NCBI RefSeq assembly: GCF_000377505.1
Contig: NZ_KB898189.1
Span: 124,001 to 188,000 of the forward strand
DNA: 64,000 nucleotides
Reading direction: 5' to 3'
Source of the DNA: Paenibacillus massiliensis 2301065 = DSM 16942
GTDB taxonomy: Bacteria; Bacillota; Bacilli; Paenibacillales; Paenibacillaceae
Shown here: positions 54,784 through 63,684 of the stretch, in pieces
Layout: each line of letters begins with the position of its first letter
How positions within the stretch are numbered: the stretch's first letter is position 1
Notes under the pieces: model-generated
What the model saw: only the letters and a program-made list of their open reading frames with translations
Told to the model about the DNA's origin: nothing
The model's database searches: none
Program-made: the position numbers and the translations under genes

Positions 54784-56475
54784 CTACATCTGCACGTTGA
54801 ATAGATTGCTGATCTTGTAGACAACATCGTCCGTATCTGCGTTAATGCTTGCAGCCTCATTGATACTGGAGATACTCTCCAAGGCATCAAGATCTGCATT
54901 GTAGCCGATCGTATAGATTGGGACCTTGTAAGCCTCAATCAATTCCCTAATCTCCTTCAAGGAGTGACCTTCATTCGTCTCCCCATCACTGAGCACGAAG
55001 AGCAGCGGCTTGACATTCGGATTAGCAGCTATATAGTCCTCCAGCATTTTCAACCCGACGACAACGCCGTCGAAGGTTGCTGTGCCGCCTCCTGCGGAGA
55101 GGCTTTCCACTGAGCCTGCGAACATGGACTGCTGGTTCGTGTCATATTTGGCCAGCGGTAACTGGATCGTAACAGCACTCGAATAGGAGACGAGGCCAAT
55201 GCTGTTGTCTGCACCCAAATTCTTCTGTCCTTGAATGAGCGACTTCTTCAGCTTGTTCAAGGGCTCCCCGTTCATACTCCCGGAGACGTCTGTCACAAAT
55301 ACAGCCGCAATCGGTCGAGCGCTGTTCTTCTTCTCCTTCCATACCTTCTGGGCTGCCAGTAGCGTACCGCCATCCACCTGATCAGAAGGAGAAGCATAAT
55401 CAGACTTCCCGTTGAATCCTGATTTCTGAGCGGAGGTCTGATACTTCTCCTGCTTCACGAATTCGCTGAATCGGCGAAGAATATCAAGCTTCTGCTGTGG
55501 CAGTTCTCCCAAAGCATAGAGCGGGCTGTCATGCCGTACACCGAAGGGGGTGAACACGTACCCACCCTGTAGTTCGGGTGTATTCACGAAGGTCTGGTAC
55601 TCCAGCACAAAAGCGTCCAGACGTCCCGACTGAGCGGCTCCTCGCATCTGCAGCGTAGTCGAAGCTGTGAAGGGTACATTGGCCTGGAACTGCTCAAAGC
55701 GCTTCACGGCCTCCGGTCCGAGCGGATTGGCACCATCGAAGGACTTCAGGGCTGTAATGAGAAAATTAAGTCCCGTCGAGCTCGCGAACGGGTCTGTATA
55801 GCCCATAGCCAGCTCGTTTTTGTTAATGGCTTCAATAACGGTCTGTACATTGACCTCACCATATGTACTTTTCAGACTGTCATATTTATTTTTGGAGATG
55901 ACAATGCCAGGAACATTACCTACGAGACGCTTGCTAATCAGCTCGGTTTTGACATTGCTGGCCTTGACCATCTCCCCCCACAGCTCACTTGAAGGCGTGA
56001 ATCCACCAGGGATATACTTGCCTGACTTAATGTAATCGGTTGCTGTTCCTGATGCGATATTGCGAATTTTTACGGATACAGGCTTCCCGTTCACCATAAT
56101 CTTGGACTTGTTGAAATCATTGGCTACGCCAACAAGCCAGCCATCTACACCTGTGCCGGATTTCTCGGTCGAGGAGAAGATCTCAACATACTGCGGCGTA
56201 GTGTTCTCAACAGTCACTTCGAATTTGGAGATATCCGGTAAGGAATCTGCCAGATTCACCGGGTCCAGATCAATCTGTCCCTTGATGGGCTCTGCGGTAG
56301 TGGGAGCAATGCTGGTGTACATTTTGTTCAGCTTGCGCGAGGCCTGCTCCATGTTGAGCTGAGCACCTGATTTTCCACTCAAGCTGTTGAAGAATGATAG
56401 CCCCGTGTACACCAGTCCGAACACCAATACCAATAATAGACCGGATACGAGGAAGAACTTGCTGCGCTTGGTCAT
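54784..56475 (-). CDS. Membrane-anchored PBP-like plus von Willebrand A domain protein
   Basis: A 563-residue protein. One transmembrane helix (7-28) places the rest outside. Residues about 90-330 resemble an extracellular solute-binding fold (EIFSSTEKSGTGVDGWLVGVANDFNK, KSGKYIPGGFTPSSELWGEM). Residues 388-563 form a VWA domain with MIDAS residues Asp396, Ser398 and Ser400 in VTDVSGSMNG, Thr465/467 in GGGTATF and Asp497 in LSDGET. The combination suggests ligand binding linked to Mg-dependent protein contact. It sits between TelA and a two-helix membrane protein, a trio related to Ter/Tel-type stress modules. Confidence 0.85.
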   Translation of the reverse strand: MTKRSKFFLVSGLLLVLVFGLVYTGLSFFNSLSGKSGAQLNMEQASRKLNKMYTSIAPTTAEPIKGQIDLDPVNLADSLPDISKFEVTVENTTPQYVEIFSSTEKSGTGVDGWLVGVANDFNKSKIMVNGKPVSVKIRNIASGTATDYIKSGKYIPGGFTPSSELWGEMVKASNVKTELISKRLVGNVPGIVISKNKYDSLKSTYGEVNVQTVIEAINKNELAMGYTDPFASSTGLNFLITALKSFDGANPLGPEAVKRFEQFQANVPFTASTTLQMRGAAQSGRLDAFVLEYQTFVNTPELQGGYVFTPFGVRHDSPLYALGELPQQKLDILRRFSEFVKQEKYQTSAQKSGFNGKSDYASPSDQVDGGTLLAAQKVWKEKKNSARPIAAVFVTDVSGSMNGEPLNKLKKSLIQGQKNLGADNSIGLVSYSSAVTIQLPLAKYDTNQQSMFAGSVESLSAGGGTATFDGVVVGLKMLEDYIAANPNVKPLLFVLSDGETNEGHSLKEIRELIEAYKVPIYTIGYNADLDALESISSINEAASINADTDDVVYKISNLFNVQM

Positions 56476-56487
56476 GCGTAACCCTCC

Positions 56488-57231
56488 TTAATCTCTGTAC
56501 AATTTGGTCTGCTTGATTAATAGATCAATTTCCTTCATGCAAGGCATCTGTTCGATATCCCCCTCCTCGAAGCTATCCAGGCGTGAGATTTCGAGCATAA
56601 GCTGATCAAGCTTGAGCAGGATTTCTTCATTGGTGTTCAGGGAGGTTTTGAGATAGGTTAGATAATCGTTGTAGACCTTGTTCTTCTTTTGCATCATTTC
56701 GGGGGTAAGGCCTTTGGGTTTGCTCGTGAGCATATTGCCATATTCAGCCTTGTCGAACACGTGAAGGCGATTGAGAATGCTTCTGACGTTCAGATATAAC
56801 AGCTTCTCGACCTCCTGGGAGACCGAAGCAAACTTCTTGAAGCTCATTTCTCCCGGGTCGAAGCGGTGATTCAGTACATTCAGGAAAGCCTCCCGCTTCT
56901 TCTTCATCCGCTCTAGCTGTGAGATGACGAGTGTGACATCCTCCTCCAGCACCTTGATGCCCTTGTAGTAGCCCAATGCCTGGAGATAATCCTCATGCTT
57001 CTCGATGTTCTTGACAGGCAATACAGCGGGTGGCTTGAAAAAGGTCATGTAGCTGGCATACAGCAGCACCAGAATATTGGCAAGTATCCATGTGATCGTA
57101 AAAGCAATTCCGAGTGCGCTTGTTCTAGCTCCGAGATCAATCCAGCCAGGAATGAACAAAAGTATATTCAAGAACACCACAACAAGGATGAGTCCCAGTA
57201 GATTTATGTATTTATTAGAGCTTAATCTCAT
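56488..57231 (-). CDS. Two-helix membrane protein with helical cytoplasmic tail (XpaC-like?)
   Basis: A 247-residue protein. Two adjacent membrane helices (about 8-27 and 37-64) are followed by a helical, charged domain to the end (ALGYYKGIKVLEEDVTLVISQLERMKKK...NTNEEILLKLDQLMLEISRLD). The layout recalls the XpaC family, often next to TelA in Bacillus (xpaC-yaaN), but similarity is only general. It is the first gene of the TelA/VWA unit and ends 12 bp before the VWA start, so a shared membrane complex is a reasonable guess. Confidence 0.65.
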   Translation of the reverse strand: MRLSSNKYINLLGLILVVVFLNILLFIPGWIDLGARTSALGIAFTITWILANILVLLYASYMTFFKPPAVLPVKNIEKHEDYLQALGYYKGIKVLEEDVTLVISQLERMKKKREAFLNVLNHRFDPGEMSFKKFASVSQEVEKLLYLNVRSILNRLHVFDKAEYGNMLTSKPKGLTPEMMQKKNKVYNDYLTYLKTSLNTNEEILLKLDQLMLEISRLDSFEEGDIEQMPCMKEIDLLIKQTKLYRD

Positions 57232-57509
57232 CCGGCTTCCTCCCTTCCCACGTCCAAGGCACAGTACATACAGATATACTCATTTGCATTGCAGGACGTT
57301 ACCTAACGGCATGCATTACAGCATGCATTCATCTTCCCATTGTACTATAAAGCTTTTCTGCAAAGTGGAATTCACTGGATATTAGAGGATCAAAAATCAG
57401 TAGCCATAAGTAATTTGTTAGTAAGCAATACGCAGGAGGGATAGCTTACGTGTCATTTTTTGTGATGGAGTCTCTCACGCTCCCGCCCCCATCAAAGATC
57501 CAGCATGTG

Positions 57510-58940
57510 TCAAGTCTGCTGAAATGTCACTGCCGTCTTGCAGCAATCCTCACAGACAAACATATAGTAAATGCCCTCTCCCAAACGCTCAATCGCCGCC
57601 CAGTCTACCTGCCCAATATGGCGCATGCTCTTCGAGCAGCATGGACACTCAGGATAATAGGCGTCCTGAATCCAGGCTGGATGGCCACCCAGCTGTGATA
57701 GCGTTGGCTCCAGTGTCCATTCACTACCATGTAGTGCAGGACGCGGCTGCTCCGCAAGTCGATATCGTGGACCAGCAGCCAGATAGCTCTGGTCAAAGTC
57801 CTCTGGCTGAAGCTCTGGCAAATAATCCGGGCGCTCATTACTGGCACTCCATTCCGGCTCCCCATCAGGAGTTATGTCCATATAGACGGTCGTATAGCAG
57901 CTGCATAAAATACAAGTCTGTACCTTTAGCCTCGCTCCGTTCCAGGGCATTCCACCCAGAGCTGGATGGCTGGCTTCGATATCCACCAAATGCGTTAGAC
58001 GCACTCCACACCACGGACAGCTATCAGTGGCAGAGGCTAATAGCCGAAAAGACTTCTGCGTCTGAGCTTGACCCTGAGATAGACTCTGAGATCGAGTTTG
58101 GGCTTGAGTCTGAGCTTGAATCTGGGCTTGAATTTGGGCTTGAGTCTCATCTTGGGCCTGACCTTGAGCCTGATCATATCTCAGCTCGTAGCTCAAATCA
58201 TCGCTCTGTTCAACATTCGCAATTATCGCATAGCTGCGCGGATAATATAGATCACGGCGCTCGCCCGCATCCGTTAACTCCCAATTCGCCGTCTTGGCGT
58301 AGTCCTGTACAGGTACATACAAGCTATCAGACCATGACGGTGTCTGCTCGCTCCAGTGCCTGAGCTGCTTCACAATGACATCATCACCGATCCACGCCAG
58401 CATCATCAGCAGATGGTTCCGATTCTCCTCATCCGTCTCTACCCTCTGCATCAGTTGCCCCCTCAGCTCCGGGGAAGCATCCTTGTAGAGCATAGCCGGA
58501 TCGTAGACCTCGTGCTCCAATAGCTCTGGCAGGTATTCTGTCAAAGACAGATCGTTGTAGCATACCAAGGAAGTCAGCACCTCACGGCAGATGTCTTGAT
58601 CGCCTTCACGCAGATGGTTCATGGCATACTCCAGCATTCGTTCCTGTTCAGCCATAGATAAGGATACGTAGATCTCTTCCTTGGACTTCTCATAAGGAAG
58701 ATATTCTATCAGCGGATCTCGCGGGTGCTCCGTATGCATCACCTTCAGAATATCCACAGCATCCGTCACATCGGCATACAAATTCACTGTACGACGGTTC
58801 GCGGCTACATATTCCTCCCACTTTCTCCGCTCCATCCCTTGATGACAGGGCATGCAATAGCCCCCTGTTTTGGCAGCGGTCGTTGGCAATATGGTTGCGG
58901 TACAATCTTCACTTTTGCACGGAATACGCTCAGTCATCAT
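57510..58940 (-). CDS. Zinc-ribbon DUF1963-like protein with Gln/Ala repeat tract
   Basis: A 476-residue protein of unknown role. The N-terminus has a Cys4 knuckle (Cys8, Cys13, Cys29, Cys32), followed by a helical region. After a Gln/Ala/Thr repeat tract (encoded about 58065-58185) come CPWC and CILC pairs, and the C-terminal part LGGHPAWIQDAYYPECPCCSKSMRHIGQVDW...YMFVCEDCC resembles the end of DUF1963/YwqG-type proteins. At least two zinc sites are likely. No signal peptide is seen. It stands alone, upstream of the TelA unit; the gap 57232-57509 holds nothing recognisable. Confidence 0.7.
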   Translation of the reverse strand: MMTERIPCKSEDCTATILPTTAAKTGGYCMPCHQGMERRKWEEYVAANRRTVNLYADVTDAVDILKVMHTEHPRDPLIEYLPYEKSKEEIYVSLSMAEQERMLEYAMNHLREGDQDICREVLTSLVCYNDLSLTEYLPELLEHEVYDPAMLYKDASPELRGQLMQRVETDEENRNHLLMMLAWIGDDVIVKQLRHWSEQTPSWSDSLYVPVQDYAKTANWELTDAGERRDLYYPRSYAIIANVEQSDDLSYELRYDQAQGQAQDETQAQIQAQIQAQTQAQTRSQSLSQGQAQTQKSFRLLASATDSCPWCGVRLTHLVDIEASHPALGGMPWNGARLKVQTCILCSCYTTVYMDITPDGEPEWSASNERPDYLPELQPEDFDQSYLAAGPRYRLAEQPRPALHGSEWTLEPTLSQLGGHPAWIQDAYYPECPCCSKSMRHIGQVDWAAIERLGEGIYYMFVCEDCCKTAVTFQQT

Positions 58941-59161
58941 TCGTCCCTCCAGCTTGATATTCTGGCTCTATTATCCATAATTTTGAGCTTTATTTCATCA
59001 ATTACTCTGAATATACGCTTAATAGAATCATAGGGAACTGCCGATATATGGAGGTAGGCGCTAAAAATACGGGATATTATGGATGTATAAGTAAATCATT
59101 ACTCTTGTATTTGTGATACCACTTCGGAAATATCTGGTATACTGACGAAGGGGTTCCGCCA

Positions 59162-60304
59162 ATGTATAACATTAAAGAACAGGAGTTGGAAGAAGCGATG
59201 AAAAGAGCATTATCGAGACTGCAAGGATGGCTAGCGCTGCTCCTTTTTACAGTAGTGCTTGTACCGTCCACATCAAACGCGGCCTCGGGAGATATCACTG
59301 CCCTCTCGATTGTTAACGACAATCCCCAGAAGCTCACCGTATCCCAGACTGTCCAGCTTAAAGTGATGGCTGATATCGAAGGACTGACGAGCAAGCATGA
59401 CGTGAGTGAGACCGTTACATGGACGACCAGCGATGCCTCCATCGTGACTGTGACCAAAGGCAAGGCCAAGGCGCTGAAGGGCGGCAATGCCACGCTGACA
59501 GCCAGCCTGAAGGGTGCTACAGCCCAATTACATATTCAAGTAGAAGAGAAGATTACCAAGATTCAAGCCTCTCCCAAATCCTATCGTTTTGCAAAAGGGG
59601 GCGTGCAGACACTACCTAAGGTGATCATTACTCGTGGGAATGGAGCAACGGAGGATGTTACGAATTCCGTGCAATGGAAGATGTCTGCCAGCAACGCTGT
59701 GCTTGAGAATGGGTCGGTCCGCGGTGTTACCCCTGGACGGGTCACACTTGAGGGCACCTATGGCGGCAAGACCGTTAAAGTCCCGATTGCCATAGAGGAT
59801 GAAATCGTGCGTATGGAGGTCACTCCGGCCGTTACGAACCTGAATATCAAGAAATCCAAGCCGCTAAAGGTAACAGGCTATTACAGCAGCGGTAAGACAG
59901 TGAATCTGTCCAAGCAAGTCAGCTGGGTGTCCTCCAATCCGTCTGTAGCCACTGTCAAGAACGGCTCTGTGAAGACCCTCGCGCAAGGTGAAGCTACCCT
60001 TACGGGGACTTATCAGAATATGAACGTAGTAACAGAGGTCCGGGTCGTACCACTTCTGAAAAAGCTGGTCGCTGGCAATAGCAAGGTCACCCTCGCAACA
60101 GGCAACAGCACGAATGTCAGCATCTTCGCCCTGTACGATACAGGACAGAAGAATGTGGTAACCAGCAATGTGGAGTGGACCAGCTCCAAGCCCAATATTG
60201 TTACAGTCAACAATGGTAGAATTACCGCTGTCAGCAAGGGCAAGGCTTCTGTAAAAGCGAAATGGAACAAGAAGACCATTACAATTAACATTACTGTAAA
60301 TTAG
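59162..60304 (+). CDS. Secreted protein with bacterial Ig-like (Big_2) repeats
   Basis: A protein of up to 380 residues with a signal peptide (MKRALSRLQGWLALLLFTVVLVPSTSNAAS) and four Big_2-type repeats, each with a W-S-S/W-T-T core and a G-A/V-T-L-TG-TY ending (VTWTTSDASIVTVTKGKAKAL; QVSWVSSNPSVATVKNGSVKTL). Such repeats serve as adhesive or spacer modules at the cell surface. No LPXTG or SLH anchor is visible. Two starts are plausible: ATG at 59162 with AAGGGG 8 nt upstream, or ATG at 59198, which gives a more typical signal peptide. Confidence 0.85.
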   Translation: MYNIKEQELEEAMKRALSRLQGWLALLLFTVVLVPSTSNAASGDITALSIVNDNPQKLTVSQTVQLKVMADIEGLTSKHDVSETVTWTTSDASIVTVTKGKAKALKGGNATLTASLKGATAQLHIQVEEKITKIQASPKSYRFAKGGVQTLPKVIITRGNGATEDVTNSVQWKMSASNAVLENGSVRGVTPGRVTLEGTYGGKTVKVPIAIEDEIVRMEVTPAVTNLNIKKSKPLKVTGYYSSGKTVNLSKQVSWVSSNPSVATVKNGSVKTLAQGEATLTGTYQNMNVVTEVRVVPLLKKLVAGNSKVTLATGNSTNVSIFALYDTGQKNVVTSNVEWTSSKPNIVTVNNGRITAVSKGKASVKAKWNKKTITINITVN

Positions 60305-60364
60305 GCAGCATTACTGTAAAATAATGAACAGACTGTCTGCCTCGCAGACTGCTCAGGCACTACC

Positions 60365-60407
60365 AAAAAGCCGTCCCTTAAGTCATTGACTGGAGGGATG
60401 GCTTTTT
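60365..60407 (+). terminator. Terminator of the Big_2 gene
   Basis: AAAAAGCCGTCCCT and AGGGATGGCTTTTT form a stem with a T-run about 60 bp after the stop codon. Confidence 0.8.
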
Positions 60408-60418
60408 AGCTTCACAAA

Positions 60419-60479
60419 CAAAGACCGCCTCTTGATTCATGGGATGGACTACTCCATCCTTTACCAAGAAGACGGTCTC
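60419..60479 (-). terminator. Terminator of the metalloprotease gene
   Basis: Minus-strand AGACCGTCTTCTTG...CAAGAGGCGGTCTTT with an inner GGATGGA/TCCATCC pair forms a long stem just after the protease stop codon. Confidence 0.7.
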
Positions 60480-60495
60480 TACATGTTTTTATATA

Positions 60496-61887
60496 TTACT
60501 CCCCAATGACCTTCCACTCCAGAATTCCTGTTGAAGCCGGAGCCTTCGCTTCGATCACAAGACGCAGTGCACGCGTGCTGATCGCATTAAAGGAAGTACG
60601 ATTGTACGTATCGACCTGAAGGCCGTAGCCGTTAGGACGCGGCACCTCAACCCAATCTGATCCATTCCAATATTGAATCGTATAGGCACTCGGTACATCA
60701 ATACCTCCACCATCCTTGAACCAGTACACTTCGCTCTGTGAGAAGGTATATTCCCGGTCAAAATCATACTGGACCCATTGCGTCCCTGTCTCTGGCCAGT
60801 TACCATACACCAGACTGGAGCGATCATTGGAATGAGTCGGTTCAACGCCGTCATTCAAAGCCTGTACATTCTCCCACGGTGATGTATAAGAAGAAGATAC
60901 ACTGGCTTGTCCTGCCAGATTCGCTGGTTGATTAGTGACTGGCGCCGTCGGGAAGCGGGCTTGATCCTGCTTCAATTGACTCCAGGTATAGCGTAGCATC
61001 CAGACGTCCCAATTCGTTATGGTTCTGGAATTACCTGCCCACATGATCGTTGGTACCGGGAATCCTCCTGGTGGACGCTCATGCGTCTGGTAGAAGTCAG
61101 GCAAGCCAAAGCCGTGTCCAATCTCATGCTCGATAATCTCGGATTCCTGGGCACGAAGATTGCTCAGGATGTAATCATCGGACATTCGCTGTCCCCAGTC
61201 TCCTCCGGCCCCCCCGCCGAAGTTCGCAGTCCCCCACAAATACATGTCGAAGCGCTTGTCCAGACCACCTGGATAGACGTATCTCGAATTGTGGAAGTTC
61301 TCAAAGCGCGACAATTCTCTTGGCGCTACTGGCAGCTGTGCCGGAATACGAGGATCGGATTGACTCAGGTCATCCCGAATCGTATCCGTGTAGACGATCT
61401 CATCAGGCTGCCTGTCCAGAATTTGTCTGGAGTCAGCTACGGCCCAGCCTACAATCTTGACTGGTATATGTCCATATGGCCAGCCATCGTAGCCCTCCAG
61501 ATGCTTGGTCCAATTGTTAATCTGCCGCTCCATCATACTCGCCATGTTCTGGCGCTGCTCGCGTGTCAGGTTCTTGCTTGACTGCCAGCGGACCACGTAA
61601 TTCAAGGTTCCTTTGCCTGCATAGATCTGATCGAAGATCAGATTTTTACGGCTTACGGAATCCTCCACCAGCATCCGATTCGTATACACCCACTCAATCG
61701 AAGGGCGCAGCGCCGTGGGCATGCTATCTACTGCTGCTTGCAGCGAAGCGTCTCCAATTGAAGCCTCTCGGGGGGCAGACACCTGCATGTTCTCCTCAGC
61801 TGCTGCAGTACCGGCGTCGAGAGCCATTCCCGTCAACAGCAGACTGGTTGATAGTACAGCCAGACAAGCTTTCTTTCTTATTTTCAC
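60496..61887 (-). CDS. Secreted HExxH metalloprotease with C-terminal discoidin-like domain
   Basis: A 463-residue secreted protein: Lys/Arg start, hydrophobic signal (ACLAVLSTSLLLTGMALDAGTAAA), then a catalytic region with the zinc motif HEIGHGFGLPD (His254, Glu255, His258, and Asp264 as possible third ligand), a metzincin-like HExxHxxGxxD pattern. The C-terminal 140 residues (QASVSSSYTSPWENVQALNDGVEP onward) resemble F5/8 type C/discoidin-like carbohydrate-binding modules and end ILEWKVIGE. I chose the GTG at 61887 because GGAGGG lies 7 nt before it. The substrate is unknown; plant or fungal matrix protein is a possibility. Confidence 0.85.
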   Translation of the reverse strand: MKIRKKACLAVLSTSLLLTGMALDAGTAAAEENMQVSAPREASIGDASLQAAVDSMPTALRPSIEWVYTNRMLVEDSVSRKNLIFDQIYAGKGTLNYVVRWQSSKNLTREQRQNMASMMERQINNWTKHLEGYDGWPYGHIPVKIVGWAVADSRQILDRQPDEIVYTDTIRDDLSQSDPRIPAQLPVAPRELSRFENFHNSRYVYPGGLDKRFDMYLWGTANFGGGAGGDWGQRMSDDYILSNLRAQESEIIEHEIGHGFGLPDFYQTHERPPGGFPVPTIMWAGNSRTITNWDVWMLRYTWSQLKQDQARFPTAPVTNQPANLAGQASVSSSYTSPWENVQALNDGVEPTHSNDRSSLVYGNWPETGTQWVQYDFDREYTFSQSEVYWFKDGGGIDVPSAYTIQYWNGSDWVEVPRPNGYGLQVDTYNRTSFNAISTRALRLVIEAKAPASTGILEWKVIGE

Positions 61888-62084
61888 TAATAATCCCTCC
61901 ACTCAGATTTTGGTAAAATGCTAGCTCTACGTCGGATCATCCTTTCTAGCTGTCTTTTACTACTAAAATCTTCATTATGTACCATCCGAGCATACAGAAG
62001 CGTATGCAGGCGATAATGCCGACAACATTCTCTCTGGGGGCAGAAAGTAAAACCATAGGCATCATCGCTGCAATACACTTAAAA

Positions 62085-62113
62085 AAGAAGCCATGCTCTA
62101 GCATAGCTTCTTT
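62085..62113 (-). terminator. Terminator of the riboswitch-controlled gene
   Basis: Minus-strand AAAGAAGCTATGCT...AGCATGGCTTCTTTTTT forms a strong stem with a T-run about 70 bp after the stop at 62186. Confidence 0.8.
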
Positions 62114-62185
62114 CATTTTACATTAAATCTCAAATTTTGGAATAGATTATTTATATTTCCTTGTGAAAATTTATAGAATAAGTGG

Positions 62186-62800
62186 CTACATCGTCTCCGT
62201 ATGCAGGATCGCATCAGCCCGGTGGCAATAGAGAACGTCATCAGCACCCAGACTCTTGTACATGAGCCGGGAATGCCTGGAATCTGTAATAACTATTAGC
62301 GGCCCACACGTCCATGAACGGCAAATTTGAATATACCGTGAGCACTGTGTCAGGCTACGCTCGAAGATATATAGCTTTTTGACCGGGAAAGAGGGAACTA
62401 CCCATGTTTGCTCATGTCTGGTGTTCACGATGATTGTATGCTCGACACCAAGGCGCTCCAGTCGGGTCTTCTCCTCCGCATTGTTGGTCAGACCGGCGAC
62501 CTTTTCCCCTCTGTATCTCAGCAGCTTAATGAACTCCTCGCCCTCACTTGTCGGAGCACAGACCACAATGTAGCCTTCCTTCTGCAGCTTGTCATAATCT
62601 ATCGCTCTAGTGCTGGTGCCTGTGCAGGAGCTTCCAGAGTCGTAGCCGTCGTCATGATCCGCTCCCTCCTCCTTTCTCTGTTCACAGCCGGGGCCTTCCG
62701 TCGTTACCGTGGGCAGTCCCGTTTCCTTTCTATTCAAGGTAGTAGTAGATTGCACTACTGTCCGCTTCGACGTCCCGTGTCCTGTTCGCTCCATTTTCAT
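62186..62800 (-). CDS. Uncharacterised Rossmann-like protein under a c-di-AMP riboswitch
   Basis: A 204-residue soluble protein I cannot name. The first 65 residues are polar and possibly disordered (TTTLNRKETGLPTVTTEGPGCEQRKEEG...DSGSSCTGTSTR). Residues about 68-200 look like an alpha/beta nucleotide-binding-type fold with alternating hydrophobic strands (GYIVVCAPTSEGEEFIKLLRYRGEKVAGLTNN, HTIIVNT, PLIVITDS, GADDVLYCH), loosely recalling TrkA-N. AAGGAG lies 9 nt before the ATG. The upstream ydaO-type riboswitch suggests a role in potassium, osmotic or cell-wall homeostasis; that is inference only. Confidence 0.75.
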   Translation of the reverse strand: MKMERTGHGTSKRTVVQSTTTLNRKETGLPTVTTEGPGCEQRKEEGADHDDGYDSGSSCTGTSTRAIDYDKLQKEGYIVVCAPTSEGEEFIKLLRYRGEKVAGLTNNAEEKTRLERLGVEHTIIVNTRHEQTWVVPSFPVKKLYIFERSLTQCSRYIQICRSWTCGPLIVITDSRHSRLMYKSLGADDVLYCHRADAILHTETM

Positions 62801-62954
62801 TACTAAGCACTCCTTCGTTGTACAATCCGTTCCATATATTTAGCCTCTTGATTAAGCAATCGGTACTACTACAGACAAGGACCTGGTCCTCATCCTTGCA
62901 GCTGTAACGAACACTCGCTCTAACCACGCATTCAGATTCATATAAATGCACAGC

Positions 62955-62982
62955 AAAAAACCACAAAGGGTATCCTCTGTGG
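62955..62982 (-). terminator. Terminator of the c-di-AMP riboswitch
   Basis: Minus-strand CCACAGAGGATACCCTTTGTGG followed by TTTTTTG, 26 nt after the aptamer and about 150 nt before the gene start. This is a typical OFF-switch platform. Confidence 0.8.
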
Positions 62983-63007
62983 CTCCAACGGCGGTCACAT
63001 TGTATTC

Positions 63008-63185
63008 ATCCCCTCTACATACGCTTACGAGGTTAGCTGACGGATTCGGGCGGTAAGAGTCGCCCTACCTGTCCAGATGCCAACTGCATCTATTCAGGAT
63101 TCACCCCATAATGGCCAGATCTAAGACAATGAAGTAGCCATTGATTGGTTCCCCCGCTTTCCATGACGGAAATTAAGCGGCTTGC
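63008..63185 (-). promoter_or_regulatory. c-di-AMP (ydaO-yuaA type) riboswitch
   Basis: The minus strand carries the hallmark segments in order: GCGGGGGAACCAAT, TGGGGTGAATCC, GTAGGGCGACTCTTACCGCC, CGAATCCGTCAGCTAACCTC, GTAAGCG. This matches the ydaO consensus closely over its whole length. Binding of c-di-AMP normally promotes the downstream terminator and lowers expression. Confidence 0.93.
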
Positions 63186-63210
63186 GTATTCAATTCGTGG
63201 AAACAGCTAA

Positions 63211-63239
63211 AATATACTCCCAACGCGGTGCAAAGTAAA
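63211..63239 (-). promoter_or_regulatory. Possible promoter of the riboswitch transcript
   Basis: On the minus strand TTTACT (63234-63239) and TATATT (63211-63216) are 17 bp apart, about 25 bp upstream of the aptamer. The -35 is weak. Confidence 0.4.
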
Positions 63240-63470
63240 CCTCGATTCCGGTCAGAATTAACGATATTTCACGCTAAAACCGTGCAAGGCCAGCACAAAG
63301 GGCGTATGATCTTTGTTTCTCTCGATTTTGCTACATCTCCAGACATTCGGGGCTGCATAGCAAGTCATGCATTGGCCTATCGGCAACGAAGATATAAACA
63401 GCAAAGCAAGCTTGACTAGCTCCAATATGCGTATAGATCCGCTGCAAGCGGGGAGCCCTGTCGACCATTG

Positions 63471-63525
63471 TTAAGCTTGCTGTTCTTTCGAACGAAATTG
63501 AAAAGCTGATGAACAGCAAGCTTAA
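63471..63525. repeat. 15-bp perfect inverted repeat
   Basis: TTAAGCTTGCTGTTC (63471-63485) and GAACAGCAAGCTTAA (63511-63525) enclose 25 nt. There is no T-run, so it is not a standard terminator. The rest of 63240-63684 has no supported gene. Confidence 0.7.
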
Positions 63526-63684
63526 AGATGGGCACTCCATTTCTCTAGGGCTTCCCCGCTTTCCGCTAACCACACTCTCTACAAGATCATTAAAACCCGA
63601 AATCTTATTCGGTCAAAGTACTAGTAAGCTTATAAGCTACATCGCACCTCAAGAGCCTATCTCGGATTTAATCGAGACAACGTA

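Noticed and set aside
62730..62966. 78-codon frame in the c-di-AMP riboswitch leader
   Set aside because: It runs through the terminator and overlaps the start of the better-supported gene at 62800.
63228..63573. Short frames on both strands upstream of the c-di-AMP riboswitch
   Set aside because: No ribosome sites or family features; the region carries a palindrome and a possible promoter instead.
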